From: Acanthochlamys bracteata
Taxonomy: Eukaryota; Streptophyta; Magnoliopsida; Pandanales; Velloziaceae
Length of the DNA stretch: 64,000 bases
NCBI GenBank assembly: GCA_019914995.1
Contig: CM034133.1
Span: 4,774,001 to 4,838,000, forward strand
Direction of reading: 5' to 3'
In this document: positions 24,248 to 37,500 of the stretch, piece by piece
Position numbering within the stretch: the stretch's first letter is position 1
Layout: each line of letters begins with the position of its first letter
Made by a program: the position numbers and the translations under genes
The notes under the pieces: model-generated
Databases searched by the model: none
Told to the model about the DNA's origin: nothing
What the model saw: the letters and a program-made list of their open reading frames with translations, nothing else

Positions 24248-27200
24248 TCATCTAAGTTCAATGGGTTTACCACATAGCCTTCCAATTTCTTCTTCTAGAA
24301 GCTGCAACAAGTTTGCTTTGGTACGCCTGTATACCCAAGTTTTGCTTGATGCATCCCAATCAAATCTTGAGGGACCACTGAAGAGAAAATTAAATAGGAC
24401 CAACATCAGGCATGGGAATGGTATTAAATATGAAAGACAATATAGAAACTAAGAAACACTAAAGCAGGTATTGGCAACAAACACTGAAAAATAATTAGAA
24501 GAGCGAACTATGGCAAGGTATGAACAAAAGAATAAAAATCATAACAAGGTCACCTAGTACATCCGGAATGCAGATTTGCTTGAACAGTTGAATCATATAC
24601 AAAAGCTATTGTTAATTAATTCTTCAAAATGAAAACCAACAACTAATCTCCACAGTAAAAGAGAGAGTCGCTGTCATAATTCAATCTAGAAGCTATTATT
24701 AGTTTAGTCGAACCAAAAACAGGCATTAGTGAGATATAGAGCACATTTATTTAGCAAAAGTGATGCACCAGTTCCTAAGGTAAAAGCGTATGAATTGTCT
24801 TAGAAAATAGACATGATTGAAATTCTTCTTGAAACTTCCAATTATGCATTCACATGATCTTGGTCAAGTTGACCAACCCAGGGTGCCTGCATCACCATTG
24901 TCATCTTGCTTTCTACAAGGTAGACCAACACTGGCAAGACACCTTACTAAGTTGAACAACACTAGGGGGTACTCCCTTGATACCCCTTCTTTACACTCTC
25001 CTTGAAATTCACCATTCATCTTCAAACACCTATCCAGGCACATCCCATCCATCCCAACCATACAAGGGAAGGTGCTCAACTGTGTCCCATAATATTACTT
25101 ATGTAGCCTTCCAGTACCATGACTTGCGAGAGTGTTACTTCAGACTGAATTCATGGTTCTTCTAGTTCGGCTTAATCTACTTGACTTGCAACCACAAAAC
25201 ATTTTCAAAGATCGATCAGTCTACGAAGATTCCTTCAATACAAAAGGGAACCCATGCAAGGCGTCATTTAAAAGGTAATATTAGTGCAATTTGGTCCTCC
25301 TCCATGTTTGACTATACACCAATTCGATTAACAGAAGTTCATGAATGATACATCTTTTACAGAATAGTGACAACCAATACTGAAGTAAAATGGCATCTTG
25401 ATGATTAGGATAATTAAACTTGCAGAGAACATAATCTGATATTAATACTGCTATGTACAGACGAACTTAATCTCTACAAAATGCACGAAAAGCTTTGATC
25501 ATTTTATGCAGTGTAAAGCATACTCACGAAACGTGCATCTTAAATGAACAGCTTCAAAATCTTGTTTACTCTAAAGAAGATGTCAGAAGCACATACAAAA
25601 CACCAACTTAGAAGCTTGACATCAGCACTTACCTCACAGGTGAAGATAACCAGATTTGCCTGTTTGGGGTTTGCTTGTTTATTACATATGTGCCGATACT
25701 TCCCAGCCTGATTGTGAGAACTTCATTCTGCATACAGATCCATTGTGCATATTAGAATACCAATGGAAACCATACTCAAGGAAGAAACTTTTGTTACATA
25801 TATTCTTGAAGATACACAGTAACTTCAGAATTCATAATGTGATAAAATTTTCGAGCAACCAAATGCTCAAGTTTTCAATGCACTTGCTTTATGTATTTAC
25901 TCAGATGGCATAAGCAAAGAAATCCACATATTCCAGAAGCAGCATTGTTCCATATAGCAAGGTTTGCAACATAACAGACACATTTCAACATAGTTGAAGT
26001 GAACTAAAAAAAATTTCAAGTTCGAACAACAGAGCCTTTTCGCCTCTTCCCTTTAACCAAACAGCAGTGGTAGGACGTCAGACATAGGTACCTAGGCTCA
26101 TGAGAGAAGGAACAGAAGCCATCTCCTACAAGGGCAGACTGGTTGATCCCAAAGCTTCATTTGGCAGATACATGCAGTGACAACAACATAGGGGATGCTT
26201 GGTACTGAATGAGGAAAATGAAGAAGTTATCCTGATAGAGGGAGGGAAGATAAGATGAAATATGAACACAGTCCTAGAAAGTGATGAAGTTAGCTGAAAG
26301 TGGAGCTGTTTCTTGGTAAGGATTAAGAGCCATTCTTAAATTTGTGTAGCCTGTAATCAGCATTCTGATGATGGTCTGCTTTGTATAAGCTCTCCATAGA
26401 TTTCTTAAGGATGCAACCAACAGAAAAATGAGATATTTCAGTTTTCAATTCTTGACTGACAAAGTTCTACTTCATTATACACCCTTGTAAATAAGAGTTG
26501 GTTGGAGTAAATTTAATCAACTCATAAGTATAACACGCAAACAATGGAGAATAGTTAACTCACCCCATAGTCTATGTCAAAACCATCAATCTGAATCGTA
26601 TCCCCGTATTCCTGAAAAGCAATTAACAGATCACATATGAAGTGTGGTCTGCGAAGAACTATCAGTTTTGTAAGATGGAGTACCTCTAACTTTTCTTGAA
26701 GATCATGTATTGCATCATCTGCCAACCTATGAAACTCACCCTCTGGCATAAGGGACCTGTTGATAACCAACAGCATTACTCAGTACCAGTTTGAAAGTTT
26801 GAAAAAAAATGTGAGAAGCATGCCAAGAACTCTATCTAACCAAATTCACTAATAAAACAAAAAATTCTTCTTTCTCAAACAATCATCACACAGGCATAAT
26901 TTAATACCAAAATCTTAGCCGGTTGAAATAAAATACAAAGTCAAAACAACCAAAACTTCGAAAATTGTAACACAAATCAAAGAATTCACAACACGAATAG
27001 TTCACATTATCTAATCTTTTGGCAAACGAAATTCCAAGATTTCACAAGGAAATCAAGAGCAAAATTCAACCACAAGTTCAAAAAATTGGAAACTGAGGTA
27101 GTTGAACGGACCGATAGTCGACGGCGGCAGGCCCCTGTGCGTCGTCGAGGTGAGGAATGTGCGTGGAGAAAAACAGAATCCGGGATACTGAGAATTTCAA

Positions 27201-27335
27201 TGGTCTGTAAGAGCACAAGTCGGTGTTGAGACTACAGAGAGGCGATCGTAGAGCTGCGGGAGAGGAGAAGCGCGGCAAGGGAGATGCTCGGAGAGATAAC
27301 AACCGCCGGGCAAGGAGAAGCCTTCGGGAAACCAT
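24248..27335 (-). CDS. FH: Frataxin (mitochondrial iron-binding protein)
   Basis: Five exons, 27335-27112, 26756-26684, 26611-26564, 25727-25633 and 24377-24248, join in frame at GT-AG sites to a 189-residue protein. Residues 1-60 are arginine-rich and free of acidic residues ([20 protein letters not shown]), a mitochondrial presequence. The mature part follows the frataxin fold: an acidic first helix ([18 protein letters not shown]), then [38 protein letters not shown] and SGPSRFDWD, ending in a helix with [19 protein letters not shown]. Frataxin supports Fe-S cluster assembly with the NFS1-ISD11-ISU complex. Plants usually carry one or two copies, and the five-exon layout matches my memory of the Arabidopsis gene. 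No frame break or missing key segment is seen. Confidence 0.95.
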
Positions 27336-27543
27336 GGTTAATGAAACCTTGGAGCAAACGATGTGATGCGAAGTAATGAGATTAGTAGAAAATCGAAATT
27401 GTTTCAAAGATTCGTTTGGAATTTCACTGAGAAGAACAAGACTCAGAAACCAAAATAAAAAGCTTTTGAATTGCAAGACATTAGTGATAACTAGAAGCGA
27501 TTTTTAGATGCGAGCGATTGAGAAGGTCGCAGCACAGAGTTAG

Positions 27544-27801
27544 GGGGTGTTTGGCTTTGCTTTCCTCCAACCCAACTTTTCAATTCTCCATTTTACGTTT
27601 TTCAATACATATTTTATAAATATATAAAAAATTTATTTAAAAATTTAGAAAGTATAGAAAAATTCTACGGAGTGAGATCTTTTTATCGCATATTTTTTTA
27701 TTATTTTTTGTTAAAAAAAAAAATCGTTTTTTAAAAAAGAAAAAATACACTTCATTTCACAAAAGTTCTATTTCATAAGCAATCACAAAAGCCCCTAATA
27801 G
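27544..27801. repeat. AT-rich MITE (GTGTTTGG family) upstream of frataxin
   Basis: Left end TTAGGGGGTGTTTGGC and right end GCAATCACAAAAGCCCCTAA are imperfect inverted repeats. The core matches the other family members (TTTATAAATATATAAAAAAT, TTTAGAAAGTATAGAAAAAT). It lies about 200 bases upstream of the frataxin ATG, so it may sit in or near the promoter. Confidence 0.7.
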
Positions 27802-30116
27802 CCTGCAATCTGCACTAACTACTGCTAGGTCCGACCCACAAGCCAAGATATCCTGTTTAGGAAAATTTTTGAGTGCTTAAACTAAAAAAGTTGTTTTGAA
27901 TTTTTTTAATAACAAATTTAGTGACAAGATCATATATGTAATATGCTAATAATAATTTGAACTCTAATTTTCTTTTGGCATACAAATTATATTTTTGTTT
28001 TATAGAATCATGACATTAAAGCAAGTAGCAACAAAGAATATTTTTCAGAAGCTATAATTAATTAAAAGTAATGTCTATTAGTCTATACGAGGATACAAAT
28101 TTATTATATTATAAAAACTTTAAATTTATAGAATTAAATAATATATGAAAATAATTTTAAATTTTAATACTATATTAATTGTTGTATATCTAATGGTGTT
28201 TCAGCAGTTACATACTGAATTAAAAAATAAGTACAAATTTTAGCTTTAAACATCAAAGTTTCAGCTTACCCAAACAAAATCATAGTTCAGAGGGTTATGC
28301 GAGATCCCTTTCCGGAGAGCCTATCACGGCCCAATTGAATTTGTTTGTCCAATTTAGCATTTAGCCCATCTACAAATCAGTGCCCGGCTAATCTTAGGCC
28401 TATATGAATATTCGAGGCCCGCGTTGCTCCAGTGAAGCCTTTTACATGACTGTGCTGCAAACGCTTTTTATTTGAATTAATTTATTATAACCTTTAAAAT
28501 ACCATGTAATAATCTATGATAAGAGCTAATAGGTTGCCACAAGCCTGGAGCATGTGCTAATCACTTTGTTTTGTTTCCTTATTGTTAATTATGTTATTTA
28601 GCAACTTGTCAATGAGAGATTAGCTGCACTCCAACTCAGCTCTGCACAAACCTTATCGTTAAACCAGAAGGCTTTTCCATATGAAGTCCATGCTGACCAT
28701 TCTCTTGCGTAAATAGATTATAAATATATTCATGTACACAGTTGTTTGCAACGCTTCGAGATACAACTAAGATCTCAAAATAGCCTGCAATGGAGGGAAT
28801 AACTACTATAAACACAAGCAACTGGGTTGAATTAAAATGAAAGTGATAGTTGGAGAGGAAGGAAGCACTCGAGTGCAGTTGGTCTGCTTTTGAAGAGAAC
28901 ACGTAGAAAGAAGACACGTATGGACGAACAGCCTGTAGTAATCAACCCGTGCGCGTTCGACCACGTCATTCAAGTAAGTAGATATGGAGATGACGTGGTA
29001 GTTAGAATGAGAAAGTGGGTCGCCACTTCGTTGCCATTGGTGTGAAGGCCTTTTTGTGTTGTGTTTGGGTTTTTGGGCGAGTCGTAATCAGAATACCTAC
29101 AACACACGGTTGCTTTCAAATGCTTTACAACATTAATTGGGGTGTTTGTTTGTATGTATCCATTTTAGCATGTTCTTTGTTCTTCCTAGCTGTTTCCGGA
29201 AGGGTAAAGTAATCAAAAACTTGATAGACTTCGGTAGTGCGGTTACTGTTTATAAACAAATCCTATTATTTATGACACATTATAATTTAATCATATGAAA
29301 ATTACATATTTAGTATTTATAATCAGCTGTTATGTCCTGTTACTCTAGTTTTAATTTGACACTCCACATTTTGTAGACCATTTGGGAAGGAGGAAAAGAA
29401 AGAGCTATCTTAACTTAATTTAAAGGACTGAATTTTATGTTCGATAAACTTTTTATAATAATTTATTAGTAAAGTAAGATCTTAATCTCAAGTTAGTTTA
29501 TTTATATAACAATTATAATTATTAAATTCACTTCTAATTTAATTTTATCAATTACAATCCAACAAGTTTAATTACCAAATTTGATTTATATTATGAAAAC
29601 AAATTCTAAATTGAGTTTACCAATTTAGGGCTACAGCTGAAAGCCCCTACCTCATACTTTTCAACTCCTAGCACATGCTAAGTAGGACACGTCAAGAAGG
29701 GCCACATTATTCACATTAACATATCATATGATGTTATCAGAGAAGTACCGCCATGCGCACAGCCGCAGATTGTGTTCTTTTGCATATAAAAATAATTTTT
29801 TATAAAAAAATTAATTTTTAATAAAAAAATATATTATTTTAATAATATTATTTCTAAGTTAATTTATTTCTAAAAACTTATTTCAAATAACTCTAGCCAA
29901 AATGAACGACGTAAGTAGGCTCCAATGTTCACCACCACTACCTTGTCAGTCTGTCTCTCTTTGTGAACACAAGTCAAAGTACCCAATAATAACCGTTGGA
30001 TTTCTTTCTTCAAGGAGATTATGGTTTGTATTTTGACACGTGGGAAGGTTAGGGCTTCTGAGGAGCCACAGGAAACGGTCCACGGTGGCCGAGGATGATG
30101 CTAACGGTATTATTAT
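27802..30116. other. Intergenic; no gene seen
   Basis: AT-rich sequence. 28290-28460 and 28620-29220 are less AT-rich but contain only short ORFs with no recognisable family. Confidence 0.4.
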
Positions 30117-30375
30117 GAGGCTGTTTGGCGCAGCTTACATAAACTGCATATCAAATTTTTTTTATTTTATATTTTTTAATATATATTTTATAAATATATA
30201 AAAAATTTATTTAAAAATTTAAAAAGTGTATAAAAATTTCACTGAATAAGATATTTTTATTGAATATTTTATTATTTTTTTGAAAATAAAAAAAATAAAT
30301 TTGTTTTTCAAAAAAATATAAAAATATTTTCTATTTTAAAAAAACTTTATTTTATAGGTACTCCCAAACATCCCT
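30117..30375. repeat. AT-rich MITE (GTTTGG family)
   Basis: Left end GGCTGTTTGGCGCAGC and right end GTACTCCCAAACATCCC. The core word order is shared with 27544-27801 (ATTTTATAAATATATAAAAA, then a stretch containing TTTAAAAATTTAAAAAGT). Confidence 0.65.
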
Positions 30376-31967
30376 ATATTGTTAGAGTGGAAGGAGACAA
30401 AGGGATGCAGTAGTAAAGGTTATAAATAAATTTGGCTTATTCATGTTTAGTTTTTGTTTAGAGAATGTTTTTTTAAAAAAGAACTATCAAATAGCAATTT
30501 TTAAAATAATTAATAAATTAGAGATATTATAAAATATGTTAAAAAATATTCTTTAATTAGATAATAGCCACGAGCCTGTTTATATGTCCTTGAAAAAGAA
30601 ATTAATAAGTTTTGTTGTAAATATTCTTAAACTACACAAATAAACCTTATAAGTAGACTGTAGACCTCGTGAGACAAGGTCATTATGCCATAACACGAAA
30701 TTCAAAATAAACTAATTAATTTCATAATTTAAATCAAAGTTTAAAATTATAATTATAGTTGGGTTCAATTTCGAAAGTTCATGATCAATGGGAATGAGAA
30801 ATTAAATCGCGGTTGTTATTCTAAAATTTCTTTTGCAAGTGAAAAGGACATAAGCACTTGCTTCCAATAGTTGCAATATTATATTTTTTACCATAAATGC
30901 ATTTTAGATCGTGTTTACAATAATTATAAAGTAATTCTTTAAAAGAAATATAAATGTAATTATTTTATAAATATAAATTTTCATTATATAAAATAATTAT
31001 ACATAATTTTTAAGTATAAAAAGTTAAAAATCGCTCCAAAAATTTTGTCTTTATTATTAAAGTTTAGCTAAAAAAAAATTTATAATTTATTCATCTCACA
31101 AATTTTGAGTTCCGAATATTTTATATATTTCAATTATAAAAAAAATTTAGAATTTTACTTTCACATACGAAATTCTAATTTTAACTTTTTTTTTATACAC
31201 TTTTTAATACAATTATATTTTTTAACTTTCAACACATTTTCAAATTTTATTAAAACATAAATACTAAACTCTATTTTTATTTTTTTTTTAAAAAATTTTA
31301 TTATTTATTATTTATTTTTTTGAAATTTAATTACGAATATTTTAAATATGTCATAAAATGGAGGGTGATTGTAGAATTGAAAACGTACATATTGATGATT
31401 TGACAGTGCGCTTGAAGAAAGTGCAATTCATAATTTGCGTAGAAATTGAAAGAAGGGAAGAAAAAAAAAAGCTTCGCTGCTTTTGAACCCAGCCATCCAT
31501 AATTACCACCAAAATTTTCTTTCAAACTATCAAATCACTACACCTCCTTGCTCTCTGCACTTCACCGATTTGTTCGGAAACCCTCTTACTCCTTTTTTCA
31601 TTTGTTTTCTTCTTCTTTTTCTTCATTCTTCTGAAAACATTAAAACAGAGTTCAGCCCCTTTAATAGGGATAGCTCTTTTAAAAAGTTTCTTTTTCTTAT
31701 TTTTAATATTTTTTAATGATTTTAATCTTGGTAATTAGTAAAACCCGAAATTCGATTGGTTTGGTAAGTGCATAAAGTTTTATTAATAGCACATTTCTAA
31801 GTTCAACTAAAAACAAAAACAATAACAGAATTAATAGTTAGATTAGAGTGTTTATTACAAAGAAAACTATTTTGAGGGGTTCAAATATAACTTTTAGAGG
31901 AGCTTACTAATAATTGTGCCTTTATATTTAAAATTGTTTTCTTAAAGAAAAGAACAAGGAAAATGTA
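30376..31967. other. Intergenic; AT-rich repeats, no gene seen
   Basis: 31100-31345 is a copy of the GCGTGTTT family (ACAATTATATTTTTTAACTT, and TTTTATTAAAACATAAATAC, shared with 12196-12475). No coding potential recognised. Confidence 0.4.
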
Positions 31968-32330
31968 TAGTTATCAGATCCGTACAGAACTATCCATATC
32001 GGTTCGAAAATCGTCGACTCAAAAAAAAAAAATTAAGATCTATATATAAACCGTTTGTGCGATCGACCCGCTTGATTCATTTTGGTCCGCTTCTATCCAA
32101 TCGACCCGCTTGTCCGATCAAATTAGATTGAACGAAATTAAGAAAAATTAAATTGATGATATATTTGATGCAAAAATAATTATTATTAACAGTATGCTGA
32201 AAAATGATATATAGTTTAGATTTTATATTTGGATATGATAATATCACACAAAAAAATTGTTATGTTTAATTTATAAATATTAATTATTAGTGACTTTTTA
32301 GTTTTTATATTGTAAAATATTCTGATTCAG
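31968..32330. mobile_element. Diverged relative of the 623-bp GACCCG element
   Basis: Reads in the same order as the reverse complement of 15419-16041: a TAGTTATCAGATCCG end, AAAATCGTCGACTC, CGATCGACCCGCTTGA repeats, then the shared core TAGTTTAGATTTTATATTTG GATATGATAA. The far end is not identifiable, so the element is truncated or diverged. Confidence 0.6.
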
Positions 32331-34042
32331 ATATATACACCTAAGCAAGTTTAATATGTATTTTTTATGATTTAACTGATTTATAGCTTTATTTTTTTCT
32401 AATTATCTAATTTATTTAAATATTCTCATTATAATTTTTTTTTCTTCATACAGTGAAGACTAGCCAAATATCACCTTGCCTCTTCTTCCGAGATCGAGCT
32501 ACCTCAAGCAGTCCTTCCCGGCTTGCGATCAATCTCTGGCGACAAACATCACCTTGCCTTTCCGATTGTCAATTTGTCATTGTTGTAACTACTTTCTCAT
32601 TCATCTCGATATCAATCTCCTCGACACCGTCCGCCGCCAGCAATCACCACTAAAATTTTTAGTCTGTTTTGAAACATGTGAATGTTCTCCGATGAGCTCG
32701 CCGCTCCGTTCGTGTTATCCGTTTCGTTCCCGCCCGAAAGAATCGAAAGTGAAATTAGGAGCGAGGGAGGAAGAGGAAGGCTGAAGATAACTGGGAGCAG
32801 TGAAAACAGCGATAATGGCTAGCAAAGTAAGGTTCACTGCTGACAGTATTCAAACAATTCTGTCTATTATTGATATTATTATTATTGATAATAGTAATCC
32901 TACGGTGGTAATATAAATTTTCGCTATAATAATAATAATAATTATTAGTTATAGTGATGCTATAATAGTAATACTTTAATTTTTTATTGTGATTATTACT
33001 GTTATTATTATAAGCGGTGCTATTATGGCAATAAATTTTTTTTTGTGAATTGTGATTATTATTGTTGATCGAAAAATAACGTTGACGAAGTAGCCTAGTT
33101 GACTGGTCAAATTATCTCCAAACCATCCACCCATATAGGGGGCGACGTCCGACTTGGTTCTTCACAACTATTAAACGATCAAAAACTTTTCGTTCACGAA
33201 CGTCAAGGAATCTAGCGATATTCGGTACAAATGTAAGAAAATAATTGGTGCGATTTTTATCAAAATAATTTTCTTGTCCAATTAATGATTTTTGTTAATA
33301 AGTATAATTATAATTGTTTATTTTTTTAAGAGTTTGCATTAATGCGTTCATGAAAATGAATAATGGATTCGTTACATTTTAAAAGAGGACTAATTGAAGT
33401 TAAATTCTGTTTGTTACATCAATGATTAAGAAGTACATAGGATAAATAATAGTATTTGTTATGAAAATCTGTTGTCATTAAGTCTGCAAATTAATCAAAT
33501 TAAAAAAAATTGCAACTGTTTTTCAAATTTTAATACTTTTAAAATTTTTTATAAATAAATTTTATTTTATTAAAATAAAAATAAATAATAATAAAATCTC
33601 ATATAATAATTTTTCTAATTTCTAAATTAGAAAATTATAAAAAATAATAAAAAACTTAATAAAATGTAACATAAATAGTTAAAAATAAAATAGAATTTAT
33701 AAGCAGTAACAACGTTCGCTTAAATCTAAAATATTATCATCTACCTTAATAAAACTATATAGAAAGATATGTCGTACTATTACGGTGATGTTTTTAAAAA
33801 AAAATTTGTATATTTAAATTTTTTTTATATTATTTCAAATTTATAGAAATATTTTTTATATAATAATGATATACATTTATTTTAAAAATAATCTTTTATT
33901 TGTAAGCCCTTTGAAATCATCCACACTGACGTTCCAGTTAAATTAAAATTTACCATAATAAAGAATGTACTTTCCATTTTCATAAAATCTAAATTTTTAA
34001 TTTGAATTTAAACATTTAACCATTTTTGGGGAAAAAGAAGAC
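32331..34042. other. ARR-gene upstream region; degenerate tandem repeat, no gene
   Basis: 32450-32800 is a non-repetitive block with short ORFs only. 32870-33065 holds about three degenerate ~65-bp units rich in ATTATT and GGTGCTAT/GATGCTAT words. 33500-33720 is AT-rich sequence fitting the common MITE family. The region ends at the promoter of the response-regulator gene. Confidence 0.4.
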
Positions 34043-34049
34043 TTTATAA
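34043..34049 (+). promoter_or_regulatory. Possible TATA element of the response-regulator gene
   Basis: TTATAAG, about 15 bases before a GA-rich leader (34055-34080). It would give a leader of roughly 450 bases containing GA repeats before the ATG at 34529. Confidence 0.4.
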
Positions 34050-34154
34050 GCATAGAGGAGAGAGAGAGAGAAAGGAAGTGCTGAGCTGGCGTATTTACCT
34101 CTGTACTGCTTGATAAGAGAAGAGGTGGTGAGTCTTCCACTTCAGAAGAGAAGC

Positions 34155-34174
34155 AGAGAGAGAGAGAGAGAGAG
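34155..34174 (+). repeat. (AG)n tract in the response-regulator leader
   Basis: Ten AG units followed by a poly-A stretch, within the presumed 5' untranslated region. Confidence 0.8.
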
Positions 34175-34528
34175 AAAGAAAAAAAAAAAAAAACAAAAAC
34201 AAAAAACAAAGTCCACAGTGAAGCAATCAAACAGCTGCACAGAAAATAAAAGAAAAGAAAACCAACTCAACTCTCAACAACACAGCATCCCCTCCATCCA
34301 CAAGGTGTCTTCTCTCTCTCTAGATCCTTTCAAGATCCCATTATCACCACCACAACTTCAACCTTATTCTGCAAAACCGGCTTCTACTGACGCAGCTTAT
34401 CTTGTTTGATAGAAAAAACTGTCATCTTTTACTGCTTTTGTAAGTTAACAGAGAAGAAAGAAACAAAGAAAGTGAAGAGTTTGGTTTCTTAGGATGAGAA
34501 AGCTGATGTTGTTTAGGTGGTGATCAAG

Positions 34529-37500
34529 ATGATGGACCCCAGTAGCAGCAGCATCATCATCAGTAGAGCAGATCATGTAGCCGGCGGAGGCGGCGGTGGT
34601 GGGTCCCAGTTCCCCGCCGGGTTACGGGTACTGGTTGTTGATGATGATCCAACTTGTCTAATGATTCTTGAGAAGATGCTTCGGAATTGTTTGTATCAAG
34701 GTAACAAGATGGAATGTTTCTTCTTTATCGTGTTCTTGATTGCTTTTACAAGTAAAATTTGTTACTTTTTCTCGTTTTCGCCTAGAATTCATTGGTTTTT
34801 TATTGGAATTCATTTTTTCCTTCAAGTTCTCAAGATGTTTTTCTTCTTTCTTTGGTTTTACTGGTTCTGTTGCCTGAAATATTTGGGAATTTGTTTGCTT
34901 GAATTTTGAAATCACTAAGAGTTGATAATTTCAAACAAGTTTAATTGTTTTCTGTCTTTAAACTGGTGTTCGAGATGATTTTGGTTCCTCTAAAATTCAG
35001 GATTTTTGAATTAGTTGCCCATGAAATAAACGGATTTTATGCTTCTATAAGCGCTTGGGACCTTGACATGATACCAGTTTTTATTTAGTTGAAAAATCTA
35101 GCATCAGAGCTCTTAAAAATTGTTGTTTTTGTTGAATATATCCACCTAGAGGGTATAATTTTGATGAATGATTGCTTAATTAATTCAATTCTTTTTTGTC
35201 AATCTCTATTATCCCTTGTAAGCCAATTTTATATTCGTGATTGATTGCTGGCATAATGTTTGTATCCTAGTTGAATGAATAGGAAAGAGTTTTTTCCTTT
35301 TGGGGGGCGGGTAAACTCCTCCTAGGATTCATTAAAATTGATGCCCAGTTAATTGTTTTGGATGCCCAGAGTTCTTAAACTGGAAGCCGTCATATGGAAA
35401 AGATTGTATGCATATGTGTCTTTAGTAGTTTATGTTAAAGCTTCGAGTAGAACGCAATATAAATCTTAAATCATGTTTTACTTGAATGAGTGAATGATAA
35501 TTAAGTACCTATTCGTCAATATTTTCATTTCTTTTCTTTTTCTGTAATGATAGCATTTGAACATTTTGTTTTATGCCTGGTCAGTTACAACTTGTACGCG
35601 TGCATGGAAAGCTCTTGATATGCTTAGAGAGAAGAAAGATGGTTTTGACATTGTTTTGAGCGATGTCTACATGCCTGACATGGATGGTTTCAAACTTCTC
35701 GAGCATATTGGATTGGAGATGGACCTTCCAGTTATCAGTAAGCTCTCAGTTATAAGCACATCCTAGTTTTTTTTTCCTTTCGAACTGTACATGATTCTAA
35801 GTCAGTACCCTTTTTTCAACAGTGATGTCAGCAGATGATGGAAAGGAGTTAGTCATGAAGGGAGTTAAGCATGGTGCATGCGATTACCTTATAAAGCCTG
35901 TCAGGATAGAAGCATTAAAAACTATATGGCAGCATTTGGTGCGAAGGAGGAAGAATGGCTTTATGGATGATTTGAAGGACAGCGACCAGTCGGTAAGTGG
36001 CGAGGATAATGAAAAGCAGAGGAGGTTTTCTGATGAAAATGATCACGCTTCCTCAGCCAGTGAAAGTAACTGGAAGAATAAAAAGCGTAAGGATGAGAAA
36101 GAGGAAGAAGATGAATCTGAGGAGCGGGAGGATCCATCAACGCTGAAGAAGCCACGTGTTGTTTGGTCTGTTGAACTTCACCAACAATTTGTTGCTGCTG
36201 TGAACCAGCTGGGTGTTGACAGTAAGACTTCTTTCTTTCTATATCGTACTCCTGGGTTTAAGAAGCAGGTAGCACTGAAGACTAAAGTAAGGGCAAATTA
36301 CCAATCAACTAACTGGTTGCAATCTGGACTGCAGTATCATATTATTTTCCTATTATACCATAATCAGATGACAATGATTCTCTAAACCTAAATGGTTTAT
36401 AATCGGAAACTTACTCTCCTAAAATAATTACTGATATAGTTAATTTAGCACTTTTTGAGAACAACGTTCATGGACTCTTGTGAAGAAATTCCTTTGTTCT
36501 TTTTCTAAGAGACTAATATAACTTTCCCTGCAATCTGCAGAAGCTGTTCCTAAGAAAATCCTTGAGCTGATGAATGTCCCTGGGCTAACTAGAGAAAATG
36601 TTGCCAGCCATCTCCAGGCAAGTGAGCTCATTTTCCTTGAAGATTCTTGTTCTCGTAGCACTTGCAGCTATTTGCTTCATTTTTCGTTTTTAATTAGAAT
36701 CTATCATCAACATATGCCTTTTGCTATATGTAATTGGTTCAGTTAAGGATGTGGCTTTTAGAAAAATAGCTCTATTATTATCTCCAGTAGTTAGATTTCT
36801 GTTGAGTAGAACGGATTTGTTAAACAAAGTGCTGTACAATTTGGTTCTGTTCTGGCATAATTATTAGTTAAAGATTGCAAGTATGCGAACACCCTATAAT
36901 GCTTATTATGGCATTTGCCCATCCTCTCAAGTGACACCTTTGCATTCTTTGAAAAGTTTCAAGTAAGTCACGAGTATGCCACCAACTTGAAACATAATCC
37001 TACTCACGCTTCGTACAACCAAATATATGTCAGAAATGTCCACCTCAAGGAATAACTTATGAATCTATATTTGAAGGATCCTAATGTTTCTCTCGTGTCC
37101 TTAAAACCATATTATGTTGTCTAATAAATAAACTATATGTATACAACCTAATTCAGAAGGATCTCACTATATGTTTCTTCCAACTTCTAACAATTAGCAA
37201 GTGAATCTGGCATAGGAGCTGCTCAGTGCATTCATTTTACTTTGATTACTCTCTGTTCTTTTTATTAGTGTAACTGCAGTTCTGGGATTAATTTATATAG
37301 CATAAGCAAATATTTGAAACATTTCAGTAAGTAGACAAATAAAATGAAAATTTTCCATGCCATCATCGCCTAGAAATGACTTCTGTATAATGTAGGTTCA
37401 TTAAATAGATTCATCTCCACTACTATTTTAAGATGAATCGATATATTAACTTAGCATACATGGTGAAAAAAGCACGAGGAATGTCAGTACCATGATATCT

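Noticed and set aside
28636-28917. 93-codon minus-strand ORF with a hydrophobic stretch
   Set aside because: No recognised family, no promoter or splice support.
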